A stretch of DNA of 64,000 nt from JAZDEY01 sp043808325 [NCBI: Candidatus Eiseniibacteriota bacterium] (GCA_043808325.1 JAZDEY010000028.1:1-64000), one strand, 5' to 3'; positions 33,741-43,705 are shown, counted from the stretch's first letter. A program made the numbers and translations. The notes: a model not told the origin generated them from the sequence alone.

Positions 33741-35234
33741 TTGAAGAAACAGTCGGCCGTTAGGACTTTCTTGATCCTTGGCGTTCTGGTCCTGGCGTGG
33801 TGCGGGCTCGCCGCTGCCGTGACGAGCCTGGAGGGTTACACCGAGGCCTTTGCCCAGCTCAACGGCGACTCGCGCGTCTGGCGGCTGGATAACCCGCAGT
33901 TCCTGGGCGAGCTCCGGATCAAGTCCAGCCCCTGGCAAAACACCGAGGGTTTCCTCAAGTTCCAGGGCCTTTCCAACAAGTGGGACAACGAGCGCTGGGA
34001 AAACTTCTTCTTCCTGAAGGAAGGTCACCTCAAGTTCCGCGGCAACCGCGTCGAGGCCTATCTCTTTACGGGTCAGGACAGGTTCTGGCTCAACGAGCCG
34101 CTGCTCAACCTGGTAAGCCAGGACGTGATCAAGGACGATGACTATGGACCCAAGGCTCAAGGCGTGAGACTGGACGTCTGGGACATCTGGGGCTTCACTT
34201 TCACGGCGTTCTACAGCGATAAGAGCACTCCGTATCCCGGCATCATTCTGCCCGACGTGCCTTCGGGAAACACCAGCTACCTTGCCGACATCGTCAGCAC
34301 CGATGACTATCGGGCGAGCCGCTTGAGACGCCCGCTGCTTCGCGACCGGCTGGTCGTGGGGGCCACATACGCCCGCAAGGACTACGGTCGGGGCAAGCGC
34401 GAATACGATGAGATCGCGGGCGGCGACTTCGAGGTTGCCCTGGGCGATCTCGCCCGGCCGATCTCGCGTTTCGGCAGGGTGACGCTTTTCGGCGAAGCCG
34501 GCCGGAACCTATCGGGCTGGCTGGCAGAGGAGCATCCCAAAGGGTGGAAGCTTGAGATGCGAGACTTCGGCTACGGGCCGCTCACTATGATCGGATCGCT
34601 CTATGACTACGACGACAACTTCTATACGCAGGGCCTCGCCAGGGGCGACATCTGGGACGATAACGATTATCACGGCCACTACGTGCAGTTGGACTGCAGA
34701 TTGCCCCGGAAGGCGATAAATCTCAAGGGTTGGAGGTTCAGGAACAAACCCCACACCTTCACCAGCGCCCGCAAGCCTTTCGAGGAGACCGGCGGTGAGG
34801 TCTACGTCGAGTTCGTCCGTGGTTTCAAGGGCAGGGTGGAGTACAAGCGCCATATCAACAAGGACGGCACCTGGCCCAATCTGCTCTTTGAGGTCAGCGG
34901 CGAGAACCGTCTGGTGAGGATTCGCACCCAGTTCAGAATGAAGGATATGGGCACCGATTACCGGGTGCGCGTCTATGGTTTTGAGGCCAACGCCAACCTG
35001 ACGGACACCTGGAAGCTCTATACCAGGCTTTTGACGGTGGACGAGAAGACCGAAGCCCGTGAGACGGTCTTCGCACAGCTGCAATACAAAGGTTGGAACA
35101 GCGCTGAGTTCTTTGTGGAATTCGGTGATGGAGGCCAGAGCAACGACCTGGCCAACACCGAAGGCTTCATAAGCCATGACAGTAGCGACATCACACGACG
35201 CGTATTCAAGGCTTTTCTGAGGCTGAATTACTGA
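33741..35234 (+). CDS. Outer-membrane beta-barrel protein of unknown function
   Basis: A 497-residue exported protein (TTG start, signal peptide about 1-27) dense in alternating aromatic strands such as RVEAYLFTGQDRFWL and FKGRVEYKRHINKDG, ending VFKAFLRLNY. This fits an outer-membrane porin or alginate-export-like barrel. It lies directly before the CBM48-barrel gene (start codons nearly overlap its stop), so it is probably the pore for glucan oligomers in the same locus. No close family can be named. Confidence 0.65.
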   Translation: MKKQSAVRTFLILGVLVLAWCGLAAAVTSLEGYTEAFAQLNGDSRVWRLDNPQFLGELRIKSSPWQNTEGFLKFQGLSNKWDNERWENFFFLKEGHLKFRGNRVEAYLFTGQDRFWLNEPLLNLVSQDVIKDDDYGPKAQGVRLDVWDIWGFTFTAFYSDKSTPYPGIILPDVPSGNTSYLADIVSTDDYRASRLRRPLLRDRLVVGATYARKDYGRGKREYDEIAGGDFEVALGDLARPISRFGRVTLFGEAGRNLSGWLAEEHPKGWKLEMRDFGYGPLTMIGSLYDYDDNFYTQGLARGDIWDDNDYHGHYVQLDCRLPRKAINLKGWRFRNKPHTFTSARKPFEETGGEVYVEFVRGFKGRVEYKRHINKDGTWPNLLFEVSGENRLVRIRTQFRMKDMGTDYRVRVYGFEANANLTDTWKLYTRLLTVDEKTEARETVFAQLQYKGWNSAEFFVEFGDGGQSNDLANTEGFISHDSSDITRRVFKAFLRLNY

Positions 35235-35248
35235 TGGAGGAAATGAGA

Positions 35249-37462
35249 ATGAAGAGCCGAGTGGCATTGCTTGCATTGGCGCTCTTGACTGCTGCCGCAA
35301 CGTCCTACGGGGGTACTGCGAAAGCACCCGGCGGTATGGAGTTCACCTACTACGATCCTTCGGCCTATTCGGTATCGCTTGCCGGCTCCTTCAACAACTG
35401 GGATGCCCAGAAGACCCCGATGACTAAGGATAAGGAAGGCGCCTGGAGGGTTGTGGTCCCACTCGCCTCCGGAAAGTACGAGTACAAGTTTGTGGTAAAC
35501 GGCAGCGCCTGGATGGCCGATCCGGACAATCCCAGGACCGTCGGCGACTACGGCAACTCCGCGCTTGAGATCGACACGGACGGCAAGCCGGTGGTAACCG
35601 GAGTTGCCAGCGCGATCTCCAACACCGCCGCCAATGCCCGGGTGATGCTGAACGGCTGGTTCCGCGGCACCTACACCACCAGGAAGAACGCACGGCCGGT
35701 CTACGGCACGGGCACGGCTGCCTTGGGCGACGCAAGATGGAGGCTCTCACGACCGGCGCACGAGATGTATGTGAGCATCAATCCCACGATCGGCTCGGAT
35801 GTCAAGGGATCGGTCACCTTGCGGATCGATAGCGGCATCGGTGACATCAGGGAGATAAGGACCGACCTCTATGCCGGCAGGCTCGCCTTCCAGAAGAGCA
35901 CCTTCGACGTCGTTGCCTATCACAATGAAGAAGCTTTAAGCCTCGACGATCCCATGCACATTCTGGGCGGCCAGGACCTTGCGGGCAGCCTCAGGGACGA
36001 TCGAATCGCTTTCGGCAGAGGCACCCAGGGCATGATCGGCAACCTCCGCCTCGCCGGTGCGGAGCTCCAGGCTCTGTATTCCAACACCTATGACTACGAC
36101 ATATACAATAGCCCGATCCGCTGGAGATGGAACACTTCGGTCGAACCGGCGCGCTTCGACAGCACGCCGAGATACGACAATGTGGGCACCGATATGCTCG
36201 CGCTGCGCGGCAAGAGGACCTTGGCCGGAGTGACTCTGGGCACCACCTATCTCTCTAAGCGCAACGGCTGGTGGACCCCCTTCGAGGGCCGAAACTCCAG
36301 CCCCGCGATCGACCGCTATCGCGCCGAGACTAAAGATAGCGCGAGCTTCTGGTTTGAGCTTGGGACTACGGAATGGCTGTGGTCGGGTGACGCGAGTTTT
36401 AGCCCCGTCGAGCCGGTCAGGGTCTTCGGTGAGATTGGCAGGACCTCCTATGATGCCAGGTGGGACGGCGGCAATCGGGTGCGCAAACAGGGTGACCAGT
36501 TTGTGGACGGCAAGATCGATGTCCCGATCGCGGACTTCAAGGGGAGCCGCAGCAAGGCCGGCCTGGAGGCAGCGCAGGGCAACCATTCGGTCATCGTTAC
36601 CTACGAGAGAATCCACAATGATGGAATGAAACCCGACCAGGGATTTATCACCGTGGACGCTTTGCCGTTTGAGGATCCCGACAACGATCTCGTCTCTTAC
36701 TACGGGCTGCCGATTCTCGGTGTGACCGAGTACCGCAATACCTACATCGGAGTCCAGAATCTGGACCGGTTCATCCTCTACGAGCAGCGGCCGCTTCCCG
36801 AGCGGACCTTGTCCACCACTGAAGTCGACGCGTCAACCAGACTCAAGGGCGTGGATGTCGGCTTGAGAGTGGACGTTGCCAAGCGCAGATGGGATTACCC
36901 TGAGGGCGACCTCGCCGATTATGACGTCACGTGGGTTAGGTTCCTGCCCTCCATGGCCGGCAGTCTGCTCGGGGAGAGATTCACCTACAGTCTGGCATAC
37001 GACCGCACCACCGACAACCTGAGCGGCAGGATGCCCCGAGAGTTCGATAGGGGTGAGTTCATCTTGAAGGGCGGCCTTAAGATCAAGGGCAACTGGAGCC
37101 TGTACTACAATTTCCGCCGCGTCAGCTACGATTGGCCGCAGGTATTCTATCCTGCAGGAATGCGGAATCAGGAGGCCGAGTCCGCGTCGTCGGCTCTTCA
37201 AGAGCCGTCTGGGAGCGACAAGAGCTTCTTGAACCCGCACGTCGCTCTGGTGTGGTCGCCGATACCCAAGGTCGAGATCAGATTGGGCTACGGCTTGAGT
37301 CCGCTGTATTACCGGGACACCCCGGTCGAGGGCCGGGAGATCGGTCGAGAGAGGTGGCTCTCCAGCTATCTCTGGCTCGATCCCGAGGCCAATCTGATTG
37401 AGGCCGAGAGAGCGCTTGAGGATCTTAAGATAATCTCGCTGATGGGCGTGATCGCTTTCTAG
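35249..37462 (+). CDS. Outer-membrane barrel with N-terminal CBM48 glycogen-binding domain
   Basis: A 737-residue exported protein with a signal peptide (about 1-22). Residues 25-105 are a CBM48/AMPK-type glycogen-binding domain: SVSLAGSFNNWDAQKTPMTKD, WRVVVPLASGKYEYKFVVNG and WMADPDNPRT contain the family's Trp and Lys contacts. The remaining 600 residues are rich in amphipathic beta strands and end in IISLMGVIAF, a barrel terminus. The combination of a starch-binding module with a barrel suggests a surface receptor or a porin that captures alpha-glucans. Start ATG 35249 has GGAGG 8 nt upstream. The next gene is a lipoprotein with two more CBM48 domains. Confidence 0.75.
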   Translation: MKSRVALLALALLTAAATSYGGTAKAPGGMEFTYYDPSAYSVSLAGSFNNWDAQKTPMTKDKEGAWRVVVPLASGKYEYKFVVNGSAWMADPDNPRTVGDYGNSALEIDTDGKPVVTGVASAISNTAANARVMLNGWFRGTYTTRKNARPVYGTGTAALGDARWRLSRPAHEMYVSINPTIGSDVKGSVTLRIDSGIGDIREIRTDLYAGRLAFQKSTFDVVAYHNEEALSLDDPMHILGGQDLAGSLRDDRIAFGRGTQGMIGNLRLAGAELQALYSNTYDYDIYNSPIRWRWNTSVEPARFDSTPRYDNVGTDMLALRGKRTLAGVTLGTTYLSKRNGWWTPFEGRNSSPAIDRYRAETKDSASFWFELGTTEWLWSGDASFSPVEPVRVFGEIGRTSYDARWDGGNRVRKQGDQFVDGKIDVPIADFKGSRSKAGLEAAQGNHSVIVTYERIHNDGMKPDQGFITVDALPFEDPDNDLVSYYGLPILGVTEYRNTYIGVQNLDRFILYEQRPLPERTLSTTEVDASTRLKGVDVGLRVDVAKRRWDYPEGDLADYDVTWVRFLPSMAGSLLGERFTYSLAYDRTTDNLSGRMPREFDRGEFILKGGLKIKGNWSLYYNFRRVSYDWPQVFYPAGMRNQEAESASSALQEPSGSDKSFLNPHVALVWSPIPKVEIRLGYGLSPLYYRDTPVEGREIGRERWLSSYLWLDPEANLIEAERALEDLKIISLMGVIAF

Positions 37463-37493
37463 GAGGATTACTCTGAGTCGGGAGGTTTTGGGG

Positions 37494-38249
37494 ATGAGGA
37501 ACCAAGGCTTAATCCTAACCATCGCCGCTTGCTTCGTGGCGAGCCTTCTTGTGGCCGGCTGTGCAACGATCTCGGGAAGCATCAGAAACAGACTCCCAGC
37601 GCCCCATGAGGTCCAGGGCGGGATCCTCTTTGCGTACGAGGCTCCGGCGGCCCGGATGGTGACCCTGGGGGGAAGTTTCAACAACTGGGCGGGCACCAAG
37701 GGAGGCGGCCGCTATGATTCCTCAATCGACCCCATGAGCGATGAGGACGGCGACGGCGTATGGACCATCGTTAAGCCTCTGCCTCCCGGCAGGTATCAAT
37801 ACAAGTTCGTGATCGACAACGGCGTGCGCTGGGAGACCGATCCCAGCAATCCCAATACCGGAAGCGAGTCAGGCATCACCAACTCCCTGGTGATAGTGCC
37901 CGAGGACGTCAAGTACGCCCATGAGGTCGTCACGGGTACGGTTGTTTCGGGGGAGAAGCCGATCCTCGAGCAGGCGCCCGCAAGCGGCAAGGAGCAGGAG
38001 GTCAAGCTGGAGCTGGATCTCCCTGCGGCGAGCCAGGTCTTCGCTGTGGGCCAGTTCAACGACTGGTCGCCGACCAAGACCAGAATGCAGAAGGATGAAG
38101 ACGGCATCTGGCGGGTGACGCTTAAGCTCAAGCCGGGCAGATATGAGTACAAGTTCTACGCGGACGGCCAGTGGCTCGAAGATCCAAAGAACCCCGACAA
38201 GGCGCCCGACCCTTACGGTGGCAATAACTCCGTGCTTACCGTCCAGTAG
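37494..38249 (+). CDS. Double-CBM48 glycogen-binding lipoprotein
   Basis: A 251-residue lipoprotein with a lipobox LLVAGC near residue 20. Two CBM48 modules follow: residues 40-130 (VTLGGSFNNWAGTKGG, GRYQYKFVID, ETDPSNPNTG) and 165-251 (VFAVGQFNDWSPTKTRMQKD, GRYEYKFYADG, EDPKNPDKAPD). No catalytic domain is attached. It probably coats the membrane to hold starch or glycogen chains next to the barrel. It ends 8 nt before the first permease gene, so the binding proteins and the ABC importer are one operon. Confidence 0.85.
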   Translation: MRNQGLILTIAACFVASLLVAGCATISGSIRNRLPAPHEVQGGILFAYEAPAARMVTLGGSFNNWAGTKGGGRYDSSIDPMSDEDGDGVWTIVKPLPPGRYQYKFVIDNGVRWETDPSNPNTGSESGITNSLVIVPEDVKYAHEVVTGTVVSGEKPILEQAPASGKEQEVKLELDLPAASQVFAVGQFNDWSPTKTRMQKDEDGIWRVTLKLKPGRYEYKFYADGQWLEDPKNPDKAPDPYGGNNSVLTVQ

Positions 38250-38257
38250 GTGTGCCA

Positions 38258-39178
38258 ATGAAGCGGGCCGCCTTGCGAGAGAATGCCTCGGCTCTTGTCT
38301 TTCTTTCACCCTTCGTTGCGATCTTCCTGGTGTTTCTGGCATACCCCTTATTCTATTCCTTCTATCTGAGCCTGAACAAGGTTACCACTCCCGTCGACGT
38401 CTTTCGGCATCTTCGCTTCGTGGGGCTAGAGAACTTCGTTGCGCTCGCCAAGGACGGTCTCTTTCGATGGTCGCTCCTGATGACTCTCTACTATGCCGCC
38501 CTGATCGTGCCGCTGGGGATCGCCGCCTCGCTGGTGCTGGCGGTGCTGCTCCACAACAAGCTCAGGTTTCACGGCCTCTTCAGGACGGCGTTCTTCCTGC
38601 CCTACGTGCTCGATCTCTTCGTCGTGGGGATTGTCTGGACCTTCATCTATAGTCCTCACTACGGCGTCCTCAACCGGATTCTCGAATCTGTCGGGATTCA
38701 CTACTTCTCGGAACAGGGCTTTCTGGGAAGGGCCGGCACAGCGATGCCGGCGGTGGTTCTTGTCAACGTGCTGAAGGGCGCAGGCTTCGGGATGATTCTG
38801 TATCTCGCCGCGCTTCAGAACATACCGGAGTCGGTTTACGAAGCGGCCGAGGTCGACGGGGCAACGTGGTGGCAGAAACTTCGCCTGATCACGATTCCGC
38901 TCCTGAATCCGATCACGCTGTTCATGGTCATAGTGGGGGCGGTGGCGGCCCTCAACGCTTTTGTCGAGGTATATGCGATGACCGCAGGCGGCCCCAGCGT
39001 CGACGTCGCCGGTAAAGCCTATGGCTCCACGTGGGTCACCGGCTACTATCTCTTCGATACTTTCTACGTGAAGTTCAAGCTGGGCTATGCTGCGGCAATG
39101 TCCTGCGTCCTGTTTGCGATCGCGGTGGTTGTGTCCCTCGTGAATATCCGTGTGCTGAAACCCAAGGCCGAATACTGA
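38258..39178 (+). CDS. Carbohydrate ABC transporter permease (MalF/UgpA type)
   Basis: A 306-residue inner-membrane permease with six helices and the EAA loop YEAAEVDGATWWQKLRLITIPLLNP that docks the ATPase. Start ATG 38258 is used rather than GTG 38252. It pairs with the next permease, and with the binding protein at 40137. By context the substrate is a malto-oligosaccharide, but sequence alone only says carbohydrate uptake family 1. Confidence 0.92.
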   Translation: MKRAALRENASALVFLSPFVAIFLVFLAYPLFYSFYLSLNKVTTPVDVFRHLRFVGLENFVALAKDGLFRWSLLMTLYYAALIVPLGIAASLVLAVLLHNKLRFHGLFRTAFFLPYVLDLFVVGIVWTFIYSPHYGVLNRILESVGIHYFSEQGFLGRAGTAMPAVVLVNVLKGAGFGMILYLAALQNIPESVYEAAEVDGATWWQKLRLITIPLLNPITLFMVIVGAVAALNAFVEVYAMTAGGPSVDVAGKAYGSTWVTGYYLFDTFYVKFKLGYAAAMSCVLFAIAVVVSLVNIRVLKPKAEY

Positions 39179-39183
39179 GGACT

Positions 39184-40041
39184 ATGAAGGAGCGGAGATT
39201 GGATAGTGCAGTGTGGCGGCCGCGCCGCGTGAAGCTCCTGAAGACCCTTGGCCTGTATGCAGTTCTGGTGTTTGCCGCCCTGGTGGTGCTCTTCCCCTTA
39301 GTATGGATGCTCCTGACCGCGTTTAAGCAGCCCGGCCACGAATTCGATCCCGAGATCATACCGCGCAGTCCCACGCTCCAGAACTTCAGGCGGGTGTTTG
39401 CCGAGTTTGGTTTCTTGAGGTACTTCGGGAACAGCACGATTGTTGCGGTTGCGGCCGGCGTCCTCGCCACACTGATCGCAACCCTGGCCGCCTATGCCTT
39501 CTCTTTCAAGAGTTTTGTCCTCAAGAACAAGATCTTTGCCGTCCTGGTGGCATCGATGATGGTCCCCGGCCTGATGTACGTGGTACCTCAGTTTGCGATC
39601 GTCCAGAAGCTGGGCTGGATGAACACCTACCGGGCGATGATTGTGCCGCACCTCGCCAACGTTTTCGGTCTCTTTCTGCTGAAGCAATACATGGACACGG
39701 TCCCGAGAAGCCTCGTGGATGCGGCCAAGATTGACGGCGCCAACGATTTCCAGATCTACGGTCGGATCATTGTGCCGCTCGCGCTGCCCGTGATTGCCAC
39801 GCTCTTCCTCTTGACCTTCCAGTTTCACTGGAGCAACTTCCTGTGGCAGCTTATCGTGACCAATAAGGAGAGCCTTTATACCGTGCCCGTAGGCCTGGCC
39901 ATGTTCAAGCAGGCCCACGAGGAGCTCTATACTCTCAAGATGGCGGCGTCCGCAGTATCAATCGTGCCGATCTCGGTTATCTTTGTGCTTGCCCAGCGCT
40001 ACTTCATCGAAGGCATGACCAGGGGTGCGGTCAAGGAATAG
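39184..40041 (+). CDS. Carbohydrate ABC transporter permease (MalG/UgpE type)
   Basis: A 285-residue permease, the usual partner of a MalF-type protein, with EAA loop VDAAKIDGANDFQIYGRIIVPLALP. It starts 5 nt after the first permease. A longer upstream frame exists, but it overlaps the preceding gene and lacks the membrane character, so ATG 39184 is chosen. It ends MTRGAVKE, typical of MalG-like proteins. Confidence 0.92.
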   Translation: MKERRLDSAVWRPRRVKLLKTLGLYAVLVFAALVVLFPLVWMLLTAFKQPGHEFDPEIIPRSPTLQNFRRVFAEFGFLRYFGNSTIVAVAAGVLATLIATLAAYAFSFKSFVLKNKIFAVLVASMMVPGLMYVVPQFAIVQKLGWMNTYRAMIVPHLANVFGLFLLKQYMDTVPRSLVDAAKIDGANDFQIYGRIIVPLALPVIATLFLLTFQFHWSNFLWQLIVTNKESLYTVPVGLAMFKQAHEELYTLKMAASAVSIVPISVIFVLAQRYFIEGMTRGAVKE

Positions 40042-40136
40042 CGCCTCGGAAGCCGGATCACCGGGGACCGAACCGGCGGCGGGCGTTTGAGCGAGGGCAG
40101 AATCACAGGGGCCATATAGCCTGAGGAGGATCTGAG

Positions 40137-41390
40137 ATGAAGAAACTCGTCGTGCTTCTTTGTGCGGTGTCACTGTTGGCCTGTGGCGGATGCGCCAGGG
40201 AGAAGGCTAAGCAAGGCGTGGTCCTCACCGTCTGGGAGACCTATAACACCGAGGAGAGAGCTCTTTTCCTTTCGCTGGTTCAGGAATTCCAGCAGGCTAA
40301 CCCCGGCATCGCGGTCGAAGCGGTCAGCATTCCCTTCGACGGCCTCGAGCCCAAGATTCTTACCGCCCTTGCCACCAACACCGCGCCCGACATAGGGCGG
40401 GTTGACGTGGGCTTCCTTCCCAAGGTCGCGATCAGGGGCGCCCTCATGGCTCTTGACCAGTATGGCGTCGAAGCTGCAAAACCCAACCTGAGGCCGGTCG
40501 CCCTGAGCTCGTGCATGATCGAAGGCAGAACATATGGGCTTCCCGACCAGGTCAACGGGCTTTGTCTCTTCTACAACAAGGAGATGTTCGCGAAGGCGGG
40601 ACTCGACCCCGCCAAGCCCCCTGCTACCTGGGAGGAGTTCGTCGCTTGTGCGAGGAAACTAACCGACAAGCAAGCCGGCGTCTACGGTTTCGGCATGCGT
40701 AATTCACTGTGGTGGTCGTTGCCCTTCATATATTCCTTCGGCGGCGATATCTTGACCCGAGACAAGAAGTGCGCGCTTGCCGACGACGGCTCCGTCGCAG
40801 GGTTCCAGTTCAAGGCGGACCTCTACTCCAAGTACGGGATCGAGGGCGGTGCATGGCGCGCGGGTGGAGTTCGTGACGACATGGGTTTTCAGAGCCGGAA
40901 GTATGCGATGGTCTTTAACGGGCCCTGGGCGGTCAAGGGGCTTGAGCAGGGCGGCATAGATTTCGGCGTAGCGCTCGTGCCCAGCGGCCCGGCCGGCTAT
41001 GCCACCAACGTCGGAGGCAACAATCTTGTGGTCTTCAGCACCTGCAAGCATCCGGCGGAGGCCTCGAGATTCCTGATGTTCCTCACCTCGAAGGAGGCAC
41101 AGGCAAGGTGGGCCAACGAACTCGGTCAGATTCCGGTCAATATGCTTGCCGAGGATCTGATCGATTTCACCAAGCATCCCTATCTCAAGACGTTCATGCA
41201 GCAGATGAAATACGCCAAGCCCCGGCCGCAGACCGGCAGTTACCCGGAGATTGAGAATGCGCTCAATCCCGAGATGCAGGCGGCACTTGACGGCAAGAAG
41301 TCGGTTAAAGAAGCTATGGAATCCGGGTGTAAACTGGTCACCGAAATTCTCGGTGAGGAGAAAGATCTCGAAGCCAGTCTCAAGCGGTAG
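40137..41390 (+). CDS. Carbohydrate ABC transporter substrate-binding lipoprotein
   Basis: A 417-residue extracellular solute-binding protein, family 1 (MalE-like), with lipobox LLACGGC (lipidated Cys at about residue 19). The core includes WETYNTEERALFLSLVQEFQQ, YGLPDQVNGLCLFYNKEMF, VFNGPWAVKGL and FLTSKEAQARWANELGQIPV. It delivers substrate to the two preceding permeases. Unlike the common order the binding protein comes last. GAGGAGG gives a good ribosome binding site. Confidence 0.92.
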   Translation: MKKLVVLLCAVSLLACGGCAREKAKQGVVLTVWETYNTEERALFLSLVQEFQQANPGIAVEAVSIPFDGLEPKILTALATNTAPDIGRVDVGFLPKVAIRGALMALDQYGVEAAKPNLRPVALSSCMIEGRTYGLPDQVNGLCLFYNKEMFAKAGLDPAKPPATWEEFVACARKLTDKQAGVYGFGMRNSLWWSLPFIYSFGGDILTRDKKCALADDGSVAGFQFKADLYSKYGIEGGAWRAGGVRDDMGFQSRKYAMVFNGPWAVKGLEQGGIDFGVALVPSGPAGYATNVGGNNLVVFSTCKHPAEASRFLMFLTSKEAQARWANELGQIPVNMLAEDLIDFTKHPYLKTFMQQMKYAKPRPQTGSYPEIENALNPEMQAALDGKKSVKEAMESGCKLVTEILGEEKDLEASLKR

Positions 41391-41470
41391 GTGACGGCCG
41401 GGACAGGCACGAGATGAGGACTTAGCCAGATGGAGCTTCCCCGAAGGTTCACGCGTGAGTATCTTCAGGT

Positions 41471-43633
41471 ATGATTGAGATGGAACCCAGAGGCATTCTC
41501 GCGCTTGTGTTGGCCCTCCTTGGCGCCACGCTTGTGGCATTTGTGCTGTATCGCAGAACAAGTCCGACTTTGCCGCCGAGACAGCGCGTGCTTCTCGGGA
41601 TTCTGCGGTGGCTTGCGACCTTTCTGGTTCTTGTTCTTGTGATGGATCCGGGGCTGCGCCTCGCGCGGACCAAGTCAGCCCCGCCGGTGGTCTGCGTGCT
41701 TGTGGATGATTCCAGGAGCATGGTGTATCCCGATCCGGCGAGCAAACTGGACCGGGCGAGATCGGTCCTATCAGATGCCTTCCTCGAGAGCTTGAGCCGC
41801 AAAGCCGAGGTCAGGTTTTTCACCTTCTCGGATACCTCCGGACAAGCCACCCCCGAGCAGATCAGGAATCTGGCGGCCCGGGGCTCACGGACCGATCTCG
41901 TACACGGCATCACAACAGCACTGGGTGCCCTCGATGCCAAACCTTCTGCCTTGGTCTTGCTCAGCGATGGGGGAGAGAATTTCGGCGAGGACGCCCTGCA
42001 CTTCTCATCGGCGCTCAAGATCCCCGTATACGCGATATCGGCCGCGCGATCCGAGCCTACCCCCGACATATCGATCGACCGGGTTGAAACCGGTGAGACG
42101 GTTTACGCCGGAAGCGAGATGGGGCTGGCGATCTATGTCAGCGGACGCCACCCAAGTCCTGTGGAGACCAGACTCGCTATAAGGGATTCGACAGGGGAGG
42201 TCTTCTCCACACGCGTTACGATCGCGGGCGGCGGAGCGCGCCAACGGATCGCTGCGACGCTGCCCGCCGGCGACGTTGGGATTCATGGGTTCGAAGCGGT
42301 GCTCGCACCGTTCGGCGGCGAGAAGGTCCTATCCAACAACTCGATGGACTTCTCGGTCAAGGTGATCAAGGGGAAGATCCGAGTCACGCTGGTCGCGCCT
42401 CATCCATCGTGGGATTTCGCATTCGCAAGAAGGAATCTCGAGGCTGACTCCAATGTCGATCTTTCCGTGGTATTCAGGCCGGGCAGCGCAATGGCGATCA
42501 AGTCGCCGATCGTCACCAACGATCTCAAACGAGCGATTGCCGACCGCGATGTGGTCGTTGTCCTGAGGGGTGCGGTCCTTGGCCCGGAAGCGCGTGATCT
42601 GGAGCAGTTCGTCTGGAAGGGTGGGGCGGTGCTCGTGACTTCACCCGACAGGTCGGGGGACATTGTTGAAGCCGTGAACCCATTTGTGATATCGCCACAG
42701 CCCCTGTCTCGCCAGGGCCCACCGCGGCTTTATGGCCCGGTCGTTGCGGAGGCGGGGGTGGACCATGAGATCATGGATATCGAGGCAGCTCGTGGCGGGC
42801 GGCTGTGGGCGAGCCTTCCTCCGATCCCGGTTGACGGCTCGATCTTGGGAGTCAAGAAGGAAGCGAGCCTTCTACTTTCCGGTCGACCGGGGTCGCGGGA
42901 GGGGGAGAGCGCGGGTGGAGACGTTCCGCTGGTGGCCGTGATGAGATATGGAATGGGACGGGTGGTCGGCATTGCCGGGTACGACCTGTGGCGCTGGGAT
43001 CTTGTGCCTAAGGGGTTCGGAGTCGACGTGTCGGTGTTCTCAGAGTTGACCACCAGCTGCATACGATGGCTGGCCCAGAGCGAGGAGACCAAGCGGCTTG
43101 CGCTCGCCACCAGTAAGAATGACTACCTGTGGGGAGAGCCGATAGCGCTGCTTGGCCGAGTTACCGACGAGAACTTAAGGGCTCTTGCGCACGCAACGGT
43201 TGAAACGCATATCTACGACCGATCCTCGGGCAAGATGATCTTGGCATCATCGATGGCCGAGAAGAGCGCGGGGAATCACTCTCAGGTACTCGATCTGCTT
43301 CCGCCGGCAGCCTATATGGTGAAGGGCACAGCTAGACTTGACGGACAGGTCTACGCGGACGCCACGATCTACTTCACGGTGAACCGGCGTGGCCTCGAAG
43401 ACTCCGGCTTCGACGGTGATGCGGCACTGCTGGATGAAATCGCGCGCGCTACGGGCGGGCGAGCCTATTCAATCGAAGAGGCCGGGAGCCTTCCCGGCGA
43501 TCTCAGTCTGGGCAGGGTGATCGTCAAGAGCTACAAGGATGTAAGATTCCGCCTGACCCTGGTATCCTTCATTGTACTGGTAGGCCTCCTTGCGGCCGAG
43601 TGGTTCCTGCGCCGTCGGAAAATGCTGGCTTAG
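41471..43633 (+). CDS. Membrane protein with VWA and glutamine-amidotransferase-like domains
   Basis: A 720-residue protein with two N-terminal helices (about 10-27 and 41-60), a von Willebrand A domain with MIDAS-type DDSRSM and LVLLSDGGE, a beta-rich middle, a GATase1-like Rossmann region (about 300-500, RVTLVAPHPSWDFAFARRNL), and a C-terminal helix (about 695-713). This BatA-like architecture is common in FCB and Planctomycetes, usually beside MoxR and DUF58 genes; none are here. The function of such proteins is not established. Confidence 0.75.
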   Translation: MIEMEPRGILALVLALLGATLVAFVLYRRTSPTLPPRQRVLLGILRWLATFLVLVLVMDPGLRLARTKSAPPVVCVLVDDSRSMVYPDPASKLDRARSVLSDAFLESLSRKAEVRFFTFSDTSGQATPEQIRNLAARGSRTDLVHGITTALGALDAKPSALVLLSDGGENFGEDALHFSSALKIPVYAISAARSEPTPDISIDRVETGETVYAGSEMGLAIYVSGRHPSPVETRLAIRDSTGEVFSTRVTIAGGGARQRIAATLPAGDVGIHGFEAVLAPFGGEKVLSNNSMDFSVKVIKGKIRVTLVAPHPSWDFAFARRNLEADSNVDLSVVFRPGSAMAIKSPIVTNDLKRAIADRDVVVVLRGAVLGPEARDLEQFVWKGGAVLVTSPDRSGDIVEAVNPFVISPQPLSRQGPPRLYGPVVAEAGVDHEIMDIEAARGGRLWASLPPIPVDGSILGVKKEASLLLSGRPGSREGESAGGDVPLVAVMRYGMGRVVGIAGYDLWRWDLVPKGFGVDVSVFSELTTSCIRWLAQSEETKRLALATSKNDYLWGEPIALLGRVTDENLRALAHATVETHIYDRSSGKMILASSMAEKSAGNHSQVLDLLPPAAYMVKGTARLDGQVYADATIYFTVNRRGLEDSGFDGDAALLDEIARATGGRAYSIEEAGSLPGDLSLGRVIVKSYKDVRFRLTLVSFIVLVGLLAAEWFLRRRKMLA

Positions 43634-43675
43634 CTGAGTATCCTTGCTCAAGCGCTCGAAAACCTACGTTTTTGC

Positions 43676-43705
43676 TTGACACGCTTAAGGCATCTGGGAT
43701 AGAGT
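43676..43705 (+). promoter_or_regulatory. Promoter of the IHF/HU gene at 43742
   Basis: TTGACA (43676-43681), 18 bp, TAGAGT (43700-43705), followed by GGGGGGA as ribosome binding site before the GTG start. Confidence 0.55.
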
